Positions 35,401 through 49,456 of a DNA stretch of 64,000 bases are shown piece after piece; the stretch's first letter is position 1, and each line of letters begins with the position of its first letter. Under the pieces are notes generated by a model. It did no database searches, had not been told where the DNA came from, and saw only the letters and a list, made by a program, of their open reading frames with translations. Origin of the DNA: Alopecurus myosuroides (Eukaryota; Streptophyta; Magnoliopsida; Poales; Poaceae); contig CM054057.1 in assembly GCA_028641055.1 (NCBI GenBank), positions 399,016,541 through 399,080,540 of the forward strand, written 5' to 3'. The position numbers and the translations under genes are program-made.

Positions 35401-36886
35401 TGCTATGTGTTGTTGGGAACCCCAAGAGGAGGGTGTGATGAGCACAGCGGTAGGAGTTTTCTCCTTAGTTAAGAACCAGGTTATCAATATCGTAGGAGAA
35501 AGAGAATCTTCGGAAGGTTGATGCCACTGATGGTGGTGCTAGCGCTTCACCGGTGTCAGCAACAACGTGGAACCTGCACACAACACAACCAAAATACTTT
35601 GCCCCAACGGTACAGTGAGGTTGTCAATCTCACCGGTCTTGCTGAAAACAAACATAAGACGTATAGTGTGGAAAACAGTGTATGCTTGCATTAAGTAAAG
35701 AAAGCAGGAAAATGTTGTGGTTTGTTTAACAGTGTAGAAAATGGACCGGGTTCATAGTTTCACTAGTGGTGTCTCTCCATAAAAGATAGCATGTTGGGTG
35801 AACAAATTACAGCTGGGCAATTGACAAATGGAGGTTGCACCGTAGTGCACAATATAACATGAAGATTACTATGGTATTTAGTGCGGGCATTACAACAAGA
35901 TACATAGACCGACATCCATCTTCATCTATGACTAATAATCCACCCTCAGGTTATCATCCGAACCCCCTTAGGTATTAAGTTGCAAGCAACAGATAATTGC
36001 ATTAAACAAAGTGTGTAATATAAGCAATGATTATACACGCGGGCACTCTCACCCCTGTTTTCTCCCTAATGGCAACAACACATCCTCCCCCTTCACGTTT
36101 CTGTCACTCGAGCAAGGAAACAAGGAGGCATGAACCCACTATCAAGCGTAAATACTCCCTCTAGGAGTCACTAGCAACTACTTGGCTAGAGCAACCACTA
36201 GCAACGGAAAGCATGCAAGATCACAAATGACATATGCAATAAAGACTATAATCAACTTGGCATAAGGTCAATATTCATCGGATCCAAGAAAACACATCAT
36301 ACAGAATTGCGTAAGATCAATCTCGATTATGATAGGCAGCTCACGAGATCTAAACATGGAGGCATATGAGGAGGAGACAACCATATAGCTACAGCTATGA
36401 ACCCTTAGTCAAGGGATGAACTACTCACGCATCACTCCAGAGGCAGGCATGGTGATGTAGAAGCCTCCGGTGATGATTTCCTCTCCGGCAAGGTGCCGGA
36501 AAACAGTTTTAGAACCCCCCCTGATCTAGGGTTGACGACGACGACGGCTGCGGAACTTTTTCGGGGATTTTGATCAGGTGCTTAGGGTTTTCCATCCGGG
36601 GGGGGCTTAAATAGGCGCCCGTCTTCGACTCCTCTTCGGTATTATGGATGTTTCCGGGGAAAATAGGAACGTCGGGCTTTGTGGGGTCCAATTCCGAGAA
36701 TGTTTGCAGAATAACTTTTCTGAAACAAAAAACAGCAGAAAACAGGGAAATGGCACTTGGCATCTTATTAATAGGTTAGTCCCGGAAAACGTATAAAAAT
36801 GCTATAAATAAGGGAGAAAACATGTAGCAATTGTCATAATATCATCATGGAGCATCAGAAATTAGGGATACGTTTATGACGTATTA
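35401..36886 (-). mobile_element. 5' LTR of the LARD-type element
   Basis: 1486 bp. On the minus strand it starts TAATACGTCATAAACG (first CA/TG base mutated) and ends AACACATAGCA just before the PBS spacer. It aligns with 30031-31195 over its outer 1.08 kb, with a deletion at ~36615. Confidence 0.8.
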
Positions 36887-37354
36887 GGGAGTAAAGAAGA
36901 GGGGCACATGGAGGCACGTGAGTGGTGAGTCAGATGAAAAAAATTGTTGAGAGCTCCCCGACAACCCCCATGGGAAAGGGTTGGCGTTCTCGTGCCGCAC
37001 GGGATTTGGGTTAAGTTCGGAGAAACTCGCCTATGGGGTGTGCGAGTGGGCGATGTTTTTTGGTCGGGGCCACCCAAAAGTCCTTCGGGGGGCTTTGGGG
37101 GCAACGAGTGGAGTTTCTCTAATCAAACGGACTTGGGATGCTCCGGCTTCAACAAGAAAACTACTATGAAGATGCTCCTCGTTATCACATGAATGTAATG
37201 CAGAGGAAAATTAGGCCCAGTATAATATTGTTCTGTAGTTTGCATAGCAGACAGATCTTTTGCTTCTTTGCGGAAAGTTGACTTAAAAGCGAGGCCACTG
37301 GTTTTATGATACAACCAAATAAACCTCTTAGGAAACTGAAAGATGGTAAGGTTA
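36887..37354 (+). other. Spacer between LARD element and Harbinger-type element
   Basis: No gene supported. The GC-rich part at 36950-37140 has overlapping frames on both strands. GAAGATGCTC at 37164-37173 resembles a Harbinger-type right terminus, so a remnant of another TIR element may end here. Confidence 0.4.
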
Positions 37355-37624
37355 GAGCATCTCGACTCATCCTCCCCATGGAGTGTCCGAATGCAACACA
37401 TTTTTTTACAGTTTGGGGGCGTGTCCGGACCAAAGTAGGCATATGGGGAGGATGCTCCCCACTCCCAACCCCAACTAGAAGTCCAGCGGCGACCGCAAGA
37501 GCGTAAAATGGAAAGGACGCTGTCGCGCTAGCCTCCGAGGCCACGAAGACGCCACAGGCTAGGTCCACCGCCACCGGCTCCGACAGAGAATGTAACATAA
37601 GCTCCGCCCATGGAGGAAGACATC

Positions 37625-37629
37625 TACGG
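37625..37629 (+). repeat. Target site duplication TACGG (left)
   Basis: TACGG immediately before LTR start TGTAACATCCC, repeated at 42546-42550. Confidence 0.9.
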
Positions 37630-40600
37630 TGTAACATCCCAAGTATGAAAAATAGCCATTAGAATGTTTGGTCTCTGTTATTTTATGTTTTGCATCATGG
37701 CATCATGTTCATTGCATTTGTTTTGCTTGTTTTCCTTTTGTTTTCCTCTGTTTTCATTTGTTTTCCAACTGTTTTCCTTTGTTTTCTATTTGAATTTCAA
37801 ACCAAAATTCAAACCTTTTGTTTCATCCTTGTGATGTTACAATTTCCAAAATGATATTTCAAAATAAAACAATTGTTTGTTTCCATTAAAAGTTGTGATT
37901 CCAAAACTATTGTTTCGTTTCTATCAAAAATTCATTTAATACCAAACCTCTTTCCAATTCAATTAATTTCCAAAACAACAACCCTTTTGAAAGTTATGAA
38001 AATTGCAAAATAAATAAATCATTTGTTTCCATTAAACTAAGGTTCAAACTAATTGAATAATTGCTTTCATTATTTCACTTAATATTCAAAATTCATTCAA
38101 ATTGCATTCAAATTCAATTGCCTTTTTCTATATAGCAACCATTTGAAAGTAATGAAACAAAACACTCCAATCAATTTGTTTCAAAATAACTTGAGGGCCC
38201 AAAAACTAATTATATGTTTCTTTTAATAATAACTCACTTAATCTCAAATTAATTCAAATCTCAATCAAATTACAAACAGTATTTATATTTGAACTTTTTG
38301 TAAAACAAAACTTGGCAAGTGGTTGATGTTATCCTAAATAGCTATAACAAATTTTCCCTAAAATATTCTACCCCAAAACTATCTCCTTTTTCTTCCTATT
38401 ACAAATCTGCAAAAAAAAAAGAAAGAAAAAAGAATAAAAAGGAAGCAAAGGAGAGAGAGAGGCCAGCAGGCCCACCAATTCTCCCCTCAGCCCAACTCTC
38501 TCTCCCACTTGGCCCGATACCCCTCCACCTCACTTCTTCTTCCCTGTACGGCGCTCATCTAACCTGTACACGTAGGTTCAGAGGAGCAGGCAACGGTGAA
38601 GCTCCTCCCTCCTGCCCTATAAGACCTAGGCCGAGCCCTAGCTCCCCAACCCTACTTCCTTCTCCCTCTTTCTCTCTTCCCCCGCCTCCATTCCCTTCTC
38701 CCTCTCTCTTCTCTCTGCCCTCCCTCTGAATCCTTGCAGCTCTCTGAAACTGAATTCCACACCCGAGCTCCCTACTCCCTCCGGCGATCGCCGGCGTTGG
38801 AGGCCCCCTCCGGCCCCTCCTCTCCGCCCGCTACCTCCCCCCACCGCGGGCTCCCTCCTCCACCTCACGCCAGGGGCCGGGACGGCCGGAGCCGCCGCCG
38901 CCGTCCGCCTTTGTCGCCGCCGGCCACCTGCACCGGCCCCTCCTCTCCGCCCGCTACCTCCCCCTCGGTGAGCCCTCGACCGCCTCCTTCCCTCTCGCTC
39001 CCCTCCTCTCTCCCTTGGCCGCACACCCCACGACCACCCACGGCGCCCCTCCAGCCACCACTCGCGAGCAGCAGCTGGTCGCTGTCCACCGTCGGCCGAT
39101 CCCTCTGTCCCCTGATACTGCAGCGAAGTTCAGTAACTTCAGTAAGTCCCGCGAGCAACAGCATAACCTCCCGAGTTCCCTGTAGCTATCACAACTCGCA
39201 GCGCTACCCTACTGGTTCCTGCCCGTGCGCGCTAGCACTGCATCGCGGGATCGAGTCCCAGCCCCCCACCCTTTTTCTGCTCTTTATTTCCGAATTGATC
39301 TGCAATACGTTCTGAACTATAACCCCCCACAGATGCCTCTCCTATCACAACTCCAAGCTCCACCCCACTGGTTGCTGTTCCTTGGCGCAGCAGCAGAGGG
39401 CAGGGGTTCGAATCCCCCCTCCCTCAATAAAACCAAAACTTTTTATTTCTAATTGTTTTGGCACAGCACCTTCCAAGAAATCACACACAGGTCCTTGCTA
39501 CTTTTTTCTAGCCCCTGTAAAAAAAATTCCTAAGTCCCTAGAGGCAATAAAATGGCAGATTGCACCCTAAATTTGTAAAATGCATAACTAAATCACTTTA
39601 ACTCCAAATCCAACTTTTTAAATATGTTTTCTGTCCCAAATTGAATGCTCTATCCAAATATAAAATTTGTTTATTGTTTTGAATATTTTAAATTGGTGCA
39701 ATATTTAAAAACTTGTTAAATTCACTTAAACTTGCAAAATTCATAACTTGGGCATAAAAATTTCAAATTCAACAAACTAAATATGTTTTCCATCCCATTT
39801 ATCATGTACTTTCCAAATATCAACTTTGTTTGCTGTTTTGAATAATTTAAATTGCTGAAAACAACTGTTTCTTAATTAATGCATTTAAAATTGCCAAAAT
39901 AATAACTTGCCCATTTTAAATCCAATTTCAACAAATAAAATATGTTTGCCATGAAAAATTAAACCACCTTTCCAAATATAAAATTTGTTTAATGTTTTGA
40001 GTAATTAAAATTGGTTAAATGATTTAAACCTTGTTTAAATCATTTAAAATTGTTAAATTCATAACTTGGTCAAACTAATTTCTTTTGGGACATATAAAAT
40101 ATGTTTTCAAACCATAAAAGTATAATCTTTTCAAATATGAATTTGGTTTAATGTTTTGAACAAATAAAAATTCAATTAAATTCAAACTTGAATTAAATTC
40201 ATTTAATTCTTGCTTAAACTTGTTTAATTCATAAATAATTTATTTGAAACCCTTTTTCAACAAGTGAAACATGTATTCCAACTAAAATCCTGTGTTCTTC
40301 TCAAATATGAACTTTGTTATCTATTTTGAACAATTAAAATTGGTGAAAACAATAAATGCTTGTGTGACACCTTTAAGGAACCAAAATTCCATAACTTAAT
40401 AACCAAATTCTCAAACTTGGTAAACCTTATTTATAATTGTTTCTATTGTTGTTTTGTTTCTGTTTTCCTCATCCATGCATCATGCTAACTCACTTACACA
40501 TGATGATTAGTTGTAGAACAATTAATTCAACCATAATTCATGGGCTTTCCATATGCAATCCCAATTGCATGTGGGTCCATTTAATCATGTTATGTTATCT

Positions 40601-42545
40601 TGTCAACTAGTTTATTTCTATGCATCAATTAAATGGTCATGCATCATCCCATGTTTGTGCACTATGCCATGTTATTGATTGTTTGTTCTCTGCGTTGTTT
40701 GTTTGCTTCTTCTCGGATAAACGACGACGTTGAGACCGACGATACTTACGACACCCCCTTCTAAGGATCTAGGTCAGTACCAGGCTACTGGGTTTGCAGG
40801 CAAGTATTCACTCACATGAACCATTGTGTTCCTTTCAACATTGGATACCGATACTTTCCATTGTCTATTCTGCTAGCCCTATGAATAGTTGCTTCTGTTA
40901 CGAACCTATCACATGAATCCCTTAACCCTGATATTGCCTCACCTCCACTCCTATAACCCCGTTGTTTGAGCCCGTGTCTTACTAGCATGCTTAGGGTTGT
41001 TTCGCTCGAGTCTGTTACCCGTTACTTTCTGTTGCTATTTCTATTAAGTTCTGGGGGCTCGATGTTAATCAATCAACATGTTAATGTTGTGACTAAATAA
41101 TAACTTGATGATAAGGCACCGGCAGGAGGCCCTGTGTGGTTTTGAGGCCTGCTAGTGTCGACCCTAATAGGAAAACGGTCTTGTCTACTGATCCATGATG
41201 AGCGCACTACCCTCATGTGGGAAGCGTGTATGGGCGCCCCCTCAATTTGATTCGATTCGCATCTCGTCCAAATCGCCTCATTTAGTTCGGGTGTTCCATT
41301 TGCCGCATGCATGTTTTTGCGAGCCCAGGCCAGGGTGGAAACTTTTGTAGTCGGCATTTAGGAAGACACGTTCTTAGAGTGCTATGAGGGTCCCCTTTTC
41401 TTCGTGGGGCTCGATTAGCCGTGCGCTCACTGCACGGGGTTCTTTGGGCTTGATGCGAAGAAGAGTTGAGTTGTGTTGAGTGCCCCGCTTGGTGGGAAAG
41501 GCCTTCCCATCTGGCGGGTTATTCTTACGTGTACGGCCAAATTGGTGCACCCCTGCAGGGTAAATCTTCTCGAGAAGCCGTGTTTTCCGCGGTTATGGAC
41601 TACTTGGTGAAAGTACTGGCTAACAAGTACTCAGGACAACTTAAACCTAATGATTAACAATCTGACTAGTAATAGGCTTAACGACACACAATCTGAACCC
41701 TCACTAATCCAACTGTGTGAGTTATCCTCGGATTGCTTCTTTGGATAAGGGGCGAGATCCAGGATGGGTTTGTTTGGAGTTAGTTATAGTTGGTTACGAT
41801 ACGCGATCTTATCTCCTTTCTGTTAGCCGGAAGTGGTAGTAACTCTGTAGTTGGTTAGAGCAGCCAGTTGCAGCATCTTTTATATCCCCTTTCCTCCGTT
41901 GAACCCAAAGCATCTGTGCTTGGTGTTGACGGGTTACACTTTGGTGAATTGTGAGTCTTGCTTGCCAGTACGTTTATGTACTGACCCCTTTGGGGCTGTG
42001 GTTTCCGCAGACTACGTTTCCGAGGATCCCCATGGTGGCTACTACGTGGAGTAAGACGAGACTGCTGACGAGTAGATAGCGGACCCGGGCAGGATCCGAG
42101 ACTTCGTGGATGGGCTCCGTCTGTTCCTTTCCGTCCTCTTAGGCCTATTTGGTTCTTGTCTGTACTCAGACATGTTGAATGCTTCCGCTGTGTTGTAATG
42201 ATGTTATGTTGGGACATGTGTCCTCTGGATGATTGTATTTGCTATCTCTGCTCTAATGAGAGCCATTTGCAACCTATTTCAATCTTTTGTGTCGTAGAGA
42301 TCTGTTGTGATATCACTTGTTCAAACGCCGTTGACGTACCATGTGTGTATGTTTTGAAGTACGTCAACGGAAGTATCTGGATTTCTACGGGATGGTTTGC
42401 GCAGACGATGAACAGTAAGAGAATGGTTGTCACACGTTTACGTGTTGGCCTGCTCATATTGAGATGCGGGTGCCGGTATGCCCCGTAAGCCATTTATCTA
42501 CTGTTTAACGGACTATGAGTATCCCCTAGAAGTCCGGGTGCGACA
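37630..42545 (+). mobile_element. Solo LTR, 4916 bp, second gypsy family
   Basis: Starts TGTAACATCCCAAG and ends GGGTGCGACA, bounded by the 5-bp duplication TACGG on both sides, with no second LTR or internal domain. It differs from the LTR at 23223-27805 but shares its architecture: AT-rich left part (37700-38400), CT-rich leader (38460-39240), AT-rich centre (39540-40480), and a 3' third with the CTGCAGGGTAAATCTT block at 41552. ORFs in the CT-rich leader (38734-39315 and its reverse) have low-complexity Pro/Ser/Arg composition and are rejected as genes. Confidence 0.9.
39150..39425 (+). repeat. Tandem duplicate with tRNA-like box motifs inside the solo LTR
   Basis: Two related segments (~39180-39260 and ~39345-39420) each contain CTATCACAACTC-like, CTGGTT-like and GGNTCGANTCCC-like motifs in the same order. 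The right one has TGGCGCAGCAG (39383-39393, fits the pol III A box) and GGTTCGAATCC (39405-39415, a perfect B box). They are only 11 bp apart, too close for a real tRNA. Confidence 0.5.
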
Positions 42546-42550
42546 TACGG
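42546..42550 (+). repeat. Target site duplication TACGG (right)
   Basis: Matches 37625-37629 exactly. Confidence 0.9.
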
Positions 42551-43740
42551 TCTGCGGAGCCAATATTTCCACCTCCGGCTTCCTGAGGGAGGGCCTCTTT
42601 GATGAAGCCCATGCGTCGTACCGGAGGGAGATCGAGGGGGTGAAAAACTCGGACATGAGTTTCAAAAAAAAATCGTCCATGGAGGAGAGCACGTGCAACT
42701 CCGGAGACCCTAGGGCACCGACGACGAGCTTGATTGGCAGAGACAAGGGCTTGGACCCGGTCGATCTAGATGGCGTTGATGTGAGCACCGAGGTCGAGCT
42801 AGGCGACGGCAGGACACGGTCGACCTCCTTGGGCAGGAGGTTTGTGGTCGTGCCTGGCGAGGAGAGGTGAGTAGCCGCTATCCACCGCTGCATCCTAGGG
42901 CGGGTGTCCGTTCGAAGCATGCTCTCCTCCAACTCGTGCCTGAGCTCCTCTCCATGGCGGCGACGACCTTGGGGACGCGGATGTGCCGCGGGGTGCACGG
43001 GATCGTGCCGGAGACACGGGTAAGGTGGATGCTGCCCAGTGCCGCCAGGTCCTAGGTCGCCAGCTCCATCGGGGATTTGAGAGTGCAGGGACCCACTAGT
43101 AAGTGGTCATGTGAGGTGGGTGGGGAGAGAGGCGCGGGATCGAGTGGAGACGCGGATGAGGTCAACGGCACCGAGCACTGCCTAGGCGCCAGCTTCATTG
43201 AAGATGTAGGGATGTGGGGACTCACCGTTGTGTGGCCGTGTGAGGTGGGTGGGGAGAGAGAGGGGAGACTCGTGGAGGGTGGTAAGTGGAGGGGCCAGAG
43301 CAAGAATATTGTCTGATGCTATCGAAGGAGACCCCACGGGCTGCGGTTGGACCGGTCGCCCCGGACGTAAGATGCGGTGCGTCCAGACGAAAGGCGGCAT
43401 TAGGTGATGTGAGGTCAAACCCAACGATCCCCCTATTGGTTCCACTTTGGTCATCGTGTACCAATTTGGGTCAAAAACCCATCCCAGCGCACACCCCCCC
43501 CCCCCCCACCCCGCGCAGTAAATGGACCGGGGGGACAGGCCGCGTTTCCCGCAAACATGGCCCATGTTTGGTCCACGTTTGGGGTGGTCTGCGGACACCA
43601 TTGTGCCCTCCATGGCCCACCCATCAGACACACGACGCCATTCTTCCCAAACCCTTGCACTCCCCCACTCCGCTCCCAACCTTCGCCGCCTCTGCAATAT
43701 CGGCGGTCACTAGCCGGCGACGACGAAGACGGATAGTGCC
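42551..43740 (+). other. Harbinger-type element interior, no clear gene
   Basis: Continuation of the sequence interrupted by the solo LTR. A frame at 42478-42870 includes SGFLREGLFDEAHASYRREI after the junction, but most of its start lies in the LTR. GC-rich frames at 43052-43822 occur on both strands, have low-complexity composition, and cross a run of 14 C (43494-43507). I cannot support a host gene here. Confidence 0.4.
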
Positions 43741-44914
43741 ATGGATGCGATGCCCAAGCCAACCCCCACGCCACGACCGTGTCCCAATCCGGAGTCAAAG
43801 AAGCGGGAGGGCAGGCGGGTGAGGAAGAAGACCCGAAAGGAGAAGGAGGGTATCGCCACCGCCGTCCTGCTCCTAACCCAGCGGCAGGATCGCGCCAGCG
43901 TCAACGCCGATTCTCTGACCGCATGAGCCATGGACGTCATCATGATGAAGGGGGATAAGTATTGTGTCATCATGCCCACAACGTCTCTCCGTCTGTGCGG
44001 GCCGGTGTCGGTGCCGTCCTCGAGCTCGGTTGTGTCCGCGGCCCGGCCGCCACTCTCGGGGTCGGCCTCACCGGCGTGCGTATTCCCAACTAAATGGAGA
44101 CCGAGGACCGTGTGTTGAGGCTTGGATGATCGAGAGCTAAAACCCCGTCATTGGAGCATAGCAAAAAGGAAAAGCATATTGGGAAAAGAACACCGCAAGT
44201 AGAAGAAGTGGAACATTGATAGTGACCGGAACTCCACTCCCTCACCAAGCGATTGGTACACATCCAATCGGAGTCCAACAATTCAATGTCACACATGATC
44301 ATATCCTTGCTAGGCCCGAGAGCGGCCTTTGGCGTCTAGGACATCATCGTTCAAGCGGTGAAATACTTCAAGGCTTGCCATGGCATCAAGTTTGCCTTAC
44401 TCCATTGTTGGAAAGATATTAAGGATTGTCCCAAGTGGAAAAGACTCTACAACTCCTTGAAGAAGGGCACAAAGTCGGACAATAGGGAGGAGAGAGTGCC
44501 CGACGATGAGGAGGGTCCAAGCGCCACAAGACCGAAGGGGCACAAAGCGAGCAAGCTTGAAGAAAAGCGGGAGGTCTCGGCGCTAGTGTTGGAACAAACA
44601 CTTAAGGGGATGCTCGTCGAGAAGGAAAAAAAAAGTGCCGAGAAGGGGGAGCGTAAACGGAAGGACAATGCCAAGGCATTGAAGAACTACCTCGTTGCTC
44701 AAAAGATATAGCTAGACATGGATGCCGCCATCTTGCTTTGGTGACCAAGGACAGCCGCATAAAGCTTGCTATGAAGGTTGAGGAGAACCGGTACAAGCTT
44801 GCTATCATGGTTAAGGAGAACCGGATAATGATGCCTGATTTAAACTCTATAGACTCAAAACAAAAGGATTCGATGATCAAGAGGCAAAAGAAGATTCAGG
44901 AACAGGATGCTTGA
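43741..44914 (+). pseudogene. Broken ORF1-like / NAM-associated domain gene of Harbinger type
   Basis: Starts MDAMPKPTPTP at 43741, then a basic stretch and TAVLLLTQRQDRASVNADSL, a stop, and MDVIMMKGDKYCVIMPTTS. After a frameshift and an apparent loss of the Myb/trihelix part, FNVTHDHILARPESGL and YFKACHGIKFALLHCWKDIK appear. CPKWKRLYNSLKKGTK, the typical start of the NAM-associated C-terminal domain, follows. The tail (44500-44914) is Lys/Glu-rich and coiled-coil-like, ending KKIQEQDA. Several stops and two or more frameshifts break it. Proteins of this type (assigned from memory) accompany PIF/Harbinger transposases as DNA-binding partners. The copy cannot be functional. Confidence 0.65.
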
Positions 44915-45122
44915 TCTTCAGAGATTCAAGGAGAGGACGTTGTCTCTTCATGTGCTTCCTTCAAATTCGAACAATTCATATGTTGTTCTTTTGAAACCTT
45001 ATGTATATTTCTTTGCTTGTTTTAGTTGCTATCAAAAATAAAGATGAGAGAAAGAAGAGAAAAAAAAAATAGAGCCACACAGATCCCAAATCGCTGGTTC
45101 GGCCTGACCAAATTAGATACTA
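44915..45122 (+). other. Right end of Harbinger-type element
   Basis: Non-coding AT-rich tail between the broken ORF and the Thalos MITE. No feature seen except a short A-run at 45058-45069. Confidence 0.5.
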
Positions 45123-45199
45123 CTCCCTCCCCGTTCAAATATGTCTAGATACATCCATATATAGATATGTGGAAGTTATCTATTGTTGAACGGAGGGAG
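45123..45199 (+). mobile_element. Stowaway (Thalos-like) MITE
   Basis: CTCCCTCCCCGTTCAAATAT at the left and the inverse GAACGGAGGGAG at the right, flanked by TA on both sides (45121-45122 and 45200-45201). 77 bp. Typical Stowaway of grasses. Confidence 0.9.
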
Positions 45200-45318
45200 T
45201 ATTTAGGGGCCAGGGGGTATTGGGTTTGCCCTGAGTGAAGATGCTCTCAGTGATCAAATGATACGCAAGCTTCAAACATGATGTGAAGAATGAACAAATG
45301 TTCTTCCGTCAATTTTTC

Positions 45319-45382
45319 CTCAACCGATTGAGATCATGAGACTCACCTTTTTTCTCAACCGATTGAGATCATGACACTCACC
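45319..45382 (+). repeat. Direct repeat of 29 bp
   Basis: CTCAACCGATTGAGATCATG followed by A(G/C)ACTCACC occurs at 45319-45347 and 45354-45382, 6 bp apart. CTCAACCGATTGAG is nearly palindromic. It lies downstream of the 14-3-3 gene. Confidence 0.85.
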
Positions 45383-45429
45383 GTCACCGTGGCCCGGCCA
45401 TCATGACAGAAGAGTAGTTCAGCCAAACA

Positions 45430-45766
45430 CGAACAAGACGGCTCAATTTCAGCAAATAGTACTAAATACAGCAGGCCTTGTCAGGCATGGTTCATATAGC
45501 AAACATTCTAATGGTGCAAAATAGCAGGTTTTTCCTTGTGGCTGAATTGTAACAGGAAAACGAGAATCCAGCCAGCATTTATCAACACCAGAAAAGCATA
45601 TAGCCCAGAAACTTCTAAAGTGCTTGATTAAACAGCGTCGTCTACTCCATGTAGTAGTAGACCACAACAGAACACGTACTACGAAGATTGCTATCGAAAT
45701 CCAAGACCATCGATTTCTGTTACCCCCCAGCAACAGCTATGCACCAGACTAGTGTCTGGATTCGAC
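45430..45766 (-). other. Probable 3' UTR of the 14-3-3 gene
   Basis: Minus-strand sequence after the TGA at 45767-45769. It has moderate AT content and no competing ORF. The 3' end is a guess; no canonical AATAAA was identified with confidence. Confidence 0.4.
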
Positions 45767-48380
<2,614 letters not shown>

Positions 48381-48732
48381 GGTTGCTCGCTCGCTGGGAT
48401 GCGCAAGGTCTAGAGGGCGGAGCAGAGGATCCGGGGACGGAGGAGGTGAACGCGTTTGTGGGGGAGCCAGGAGCAGAAGGGTGGGGATTTGAGGAGGTCC
48501 CCGGGGCCGGACGGAGCGGGGCCTGCGTGGCAGTGGCCGGGTGGGGCGACGTGTCGGTCAAAGGAGCGAGCCGCGCGGTGCGGGCGGAGGATGCGCGGCC
48601 ATTCTTTATTTCTTTTTAAACTTAGCGTGGCCAGTCTTGTACTCTTGTGGTGGGAGGATGGGAAGAGGCGACATGGCACGTGGAGAAGATTTTAGCGGCT
48701 ACATTTGCTGTTCCTTGTGTGGCTACGTTTAA
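48381..48732 (-). promoter_or_regulatory. 5' UTR and proximal promoter of the 14-3-3 gene
   Basis: The first ~220 bp upstream of the ATG are GC-rich and probably hold the 5' leader. GTTTAAAAAGAAATAAAG (minus strand, ~48600-48620) is the only TATA-like candidate. Overlapping GC-rich frames on the opposite strand are shadows. A MITE begins at 48733. Confidence 0.45.
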
Positions 48733-49090
48733 GAGCATCCAGTTAAACCCAAATTTAGCACATAGATTTATTTGGCATTAGGCTTAAACTTGCTATGTTA
48801 TGTACAATGTGTCAAGTCAATGACAAATATCAAATTCCCTTATTGTGTGGTCCACCATGTATAAAGTAATAATAAATTATTTTGAGCTGCACGCTCTCTC
48901 TCTAGTTCCACTCCTCCAAACTACTATTTTATTCACTTAAAAAAAATTGGCATTGGATCTTCTAGTTGCTCCTACGCCAAATTATTTGGTTTTGGCACCA
49001 AGATTTGTCACCTCTATAAATATAGGGAACCGATGCCAAAAGCCAAATAAGTTATTTGGCACCCAAATTTGTCACACACTGTGTATGCCC
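48733..49090 (+). mobile_element. Harbinger/Tourist-type MITE upstream of 14-3-3
   Basis: 358 bp flanked by TAA (48730-48732 and 49091-49093). Ends are GAGCATCCAG and, read inward from the right, GGGCATACAC, with AAATTTAG/AAATTTGG subterminal similarity. The interior carries AAATTATTTGG/CCAAATAA palindromes. It lies ~350 bp upstream of the 14-3-3 start codon. Confidence 0.7.
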
Positions 49091-49351
49091 TAAGGGTGCG
49101 AGAACTAGAAAGCTTCACCATTTCGAACAGTATGGGCCTCTGCGTGGGTGGCGATGAAGGGCCATGCTAGGGCGACGCGAAAAAACAAACGAGCATCTCC
49201 ACCACTCGATGTAAATAAGCGTTCGTCGAAATGCAGTGGAAAGCCCACGCGACCCGCTTCAGCGGACGCGGAAATAACCCGCGTGCGGAAAAGCATGCCG
49301 TTGTAACTCGCGCTGGAAGTCCAGCGCTTGACGAACTGCATGCGCTATAAA

Positions 49352-49359
49352 ACGCCGCG
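49352..49359 (+). promoter_or_regulatory. TATA box of the AP2-like gene
   Basis: CTATAAAA within GCGCTATAAAACGCCGCG, about 100 bp upstream of the ATG at 49457. Confidence 0.55.
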
Positions 49360-49456
49360 CCAGCGTCAGCCGTCGCAAAAGTTTCTTTCCCGTCGTCACT
49401 CTCTCTTCTCCACTCTTTTCCAACCGCTTCGATCGTCGTTGCACCGCCGCACCACC

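Larger units (their letters stand above)
30031..36886 (-). mobile_element. Non-autonomous Athila-like LTR element (LARD-type)
   Basis: Minus-strand element: 5' LTR at 35401-36886, PBS at 35374-35390, one ORF at 34283-35120, a long non-coding region, PPT at 31197-31212 and a truncated 3' LTR at 30031-31195. The internal region of about 4.2 kb lacks protease, RT and integrase, so it must have depended on proteins from elsewhere. The non-coding part at 31930-32750 matches the 3' region of the plus-strand Athila-type element (9803-11110). One LTR end is lost, so no target duplication can be tested. Confidence 0.85.
37355..45246 (+). mobile_element. Degenerate PIF/Harbinger-type DNA element with nested solo LTR
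   Basis: The left end GAGCATCTCGACTCATCC (37355) and the right end read inward, GAGCATCTTCACTCAGGG (45246), form imperfect terminal inverted repeats. The flanking trinucleotides are TTA and TCA, close to the 3-bp TWA duplication of this superfamily with one mismatch. Removing the nested 4.9-kb solo LTR and the Thalos MITE leaves about 2.9 kb. Inside is a broken ORF1-like/NAM-associated gene (43741-44914). No DDE transposase is visible, so it is non-autonomous or internally deleted. Confidence 0.55.

Noticed and set aside
38638..39315. 193-codon and 128-codon frames on opposite strands
   Set aside because: Low-complexity Pro/Ser/Arg or Gly/Arg composition in the CT-rich leader of an LTR, open on both strands, no protein features.
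39383..39415. Possible tRNA gene
   Set aside because: A and B boxes only 11 bp apart and no cloverleaf stems; kept only as a tRNA-like remnant.
43052..43822. GC-rich frames up to 178 codons on both strands
   Set aside because: They cross a homopolymer C run, overlap on both strands and have no recognisable motifs.
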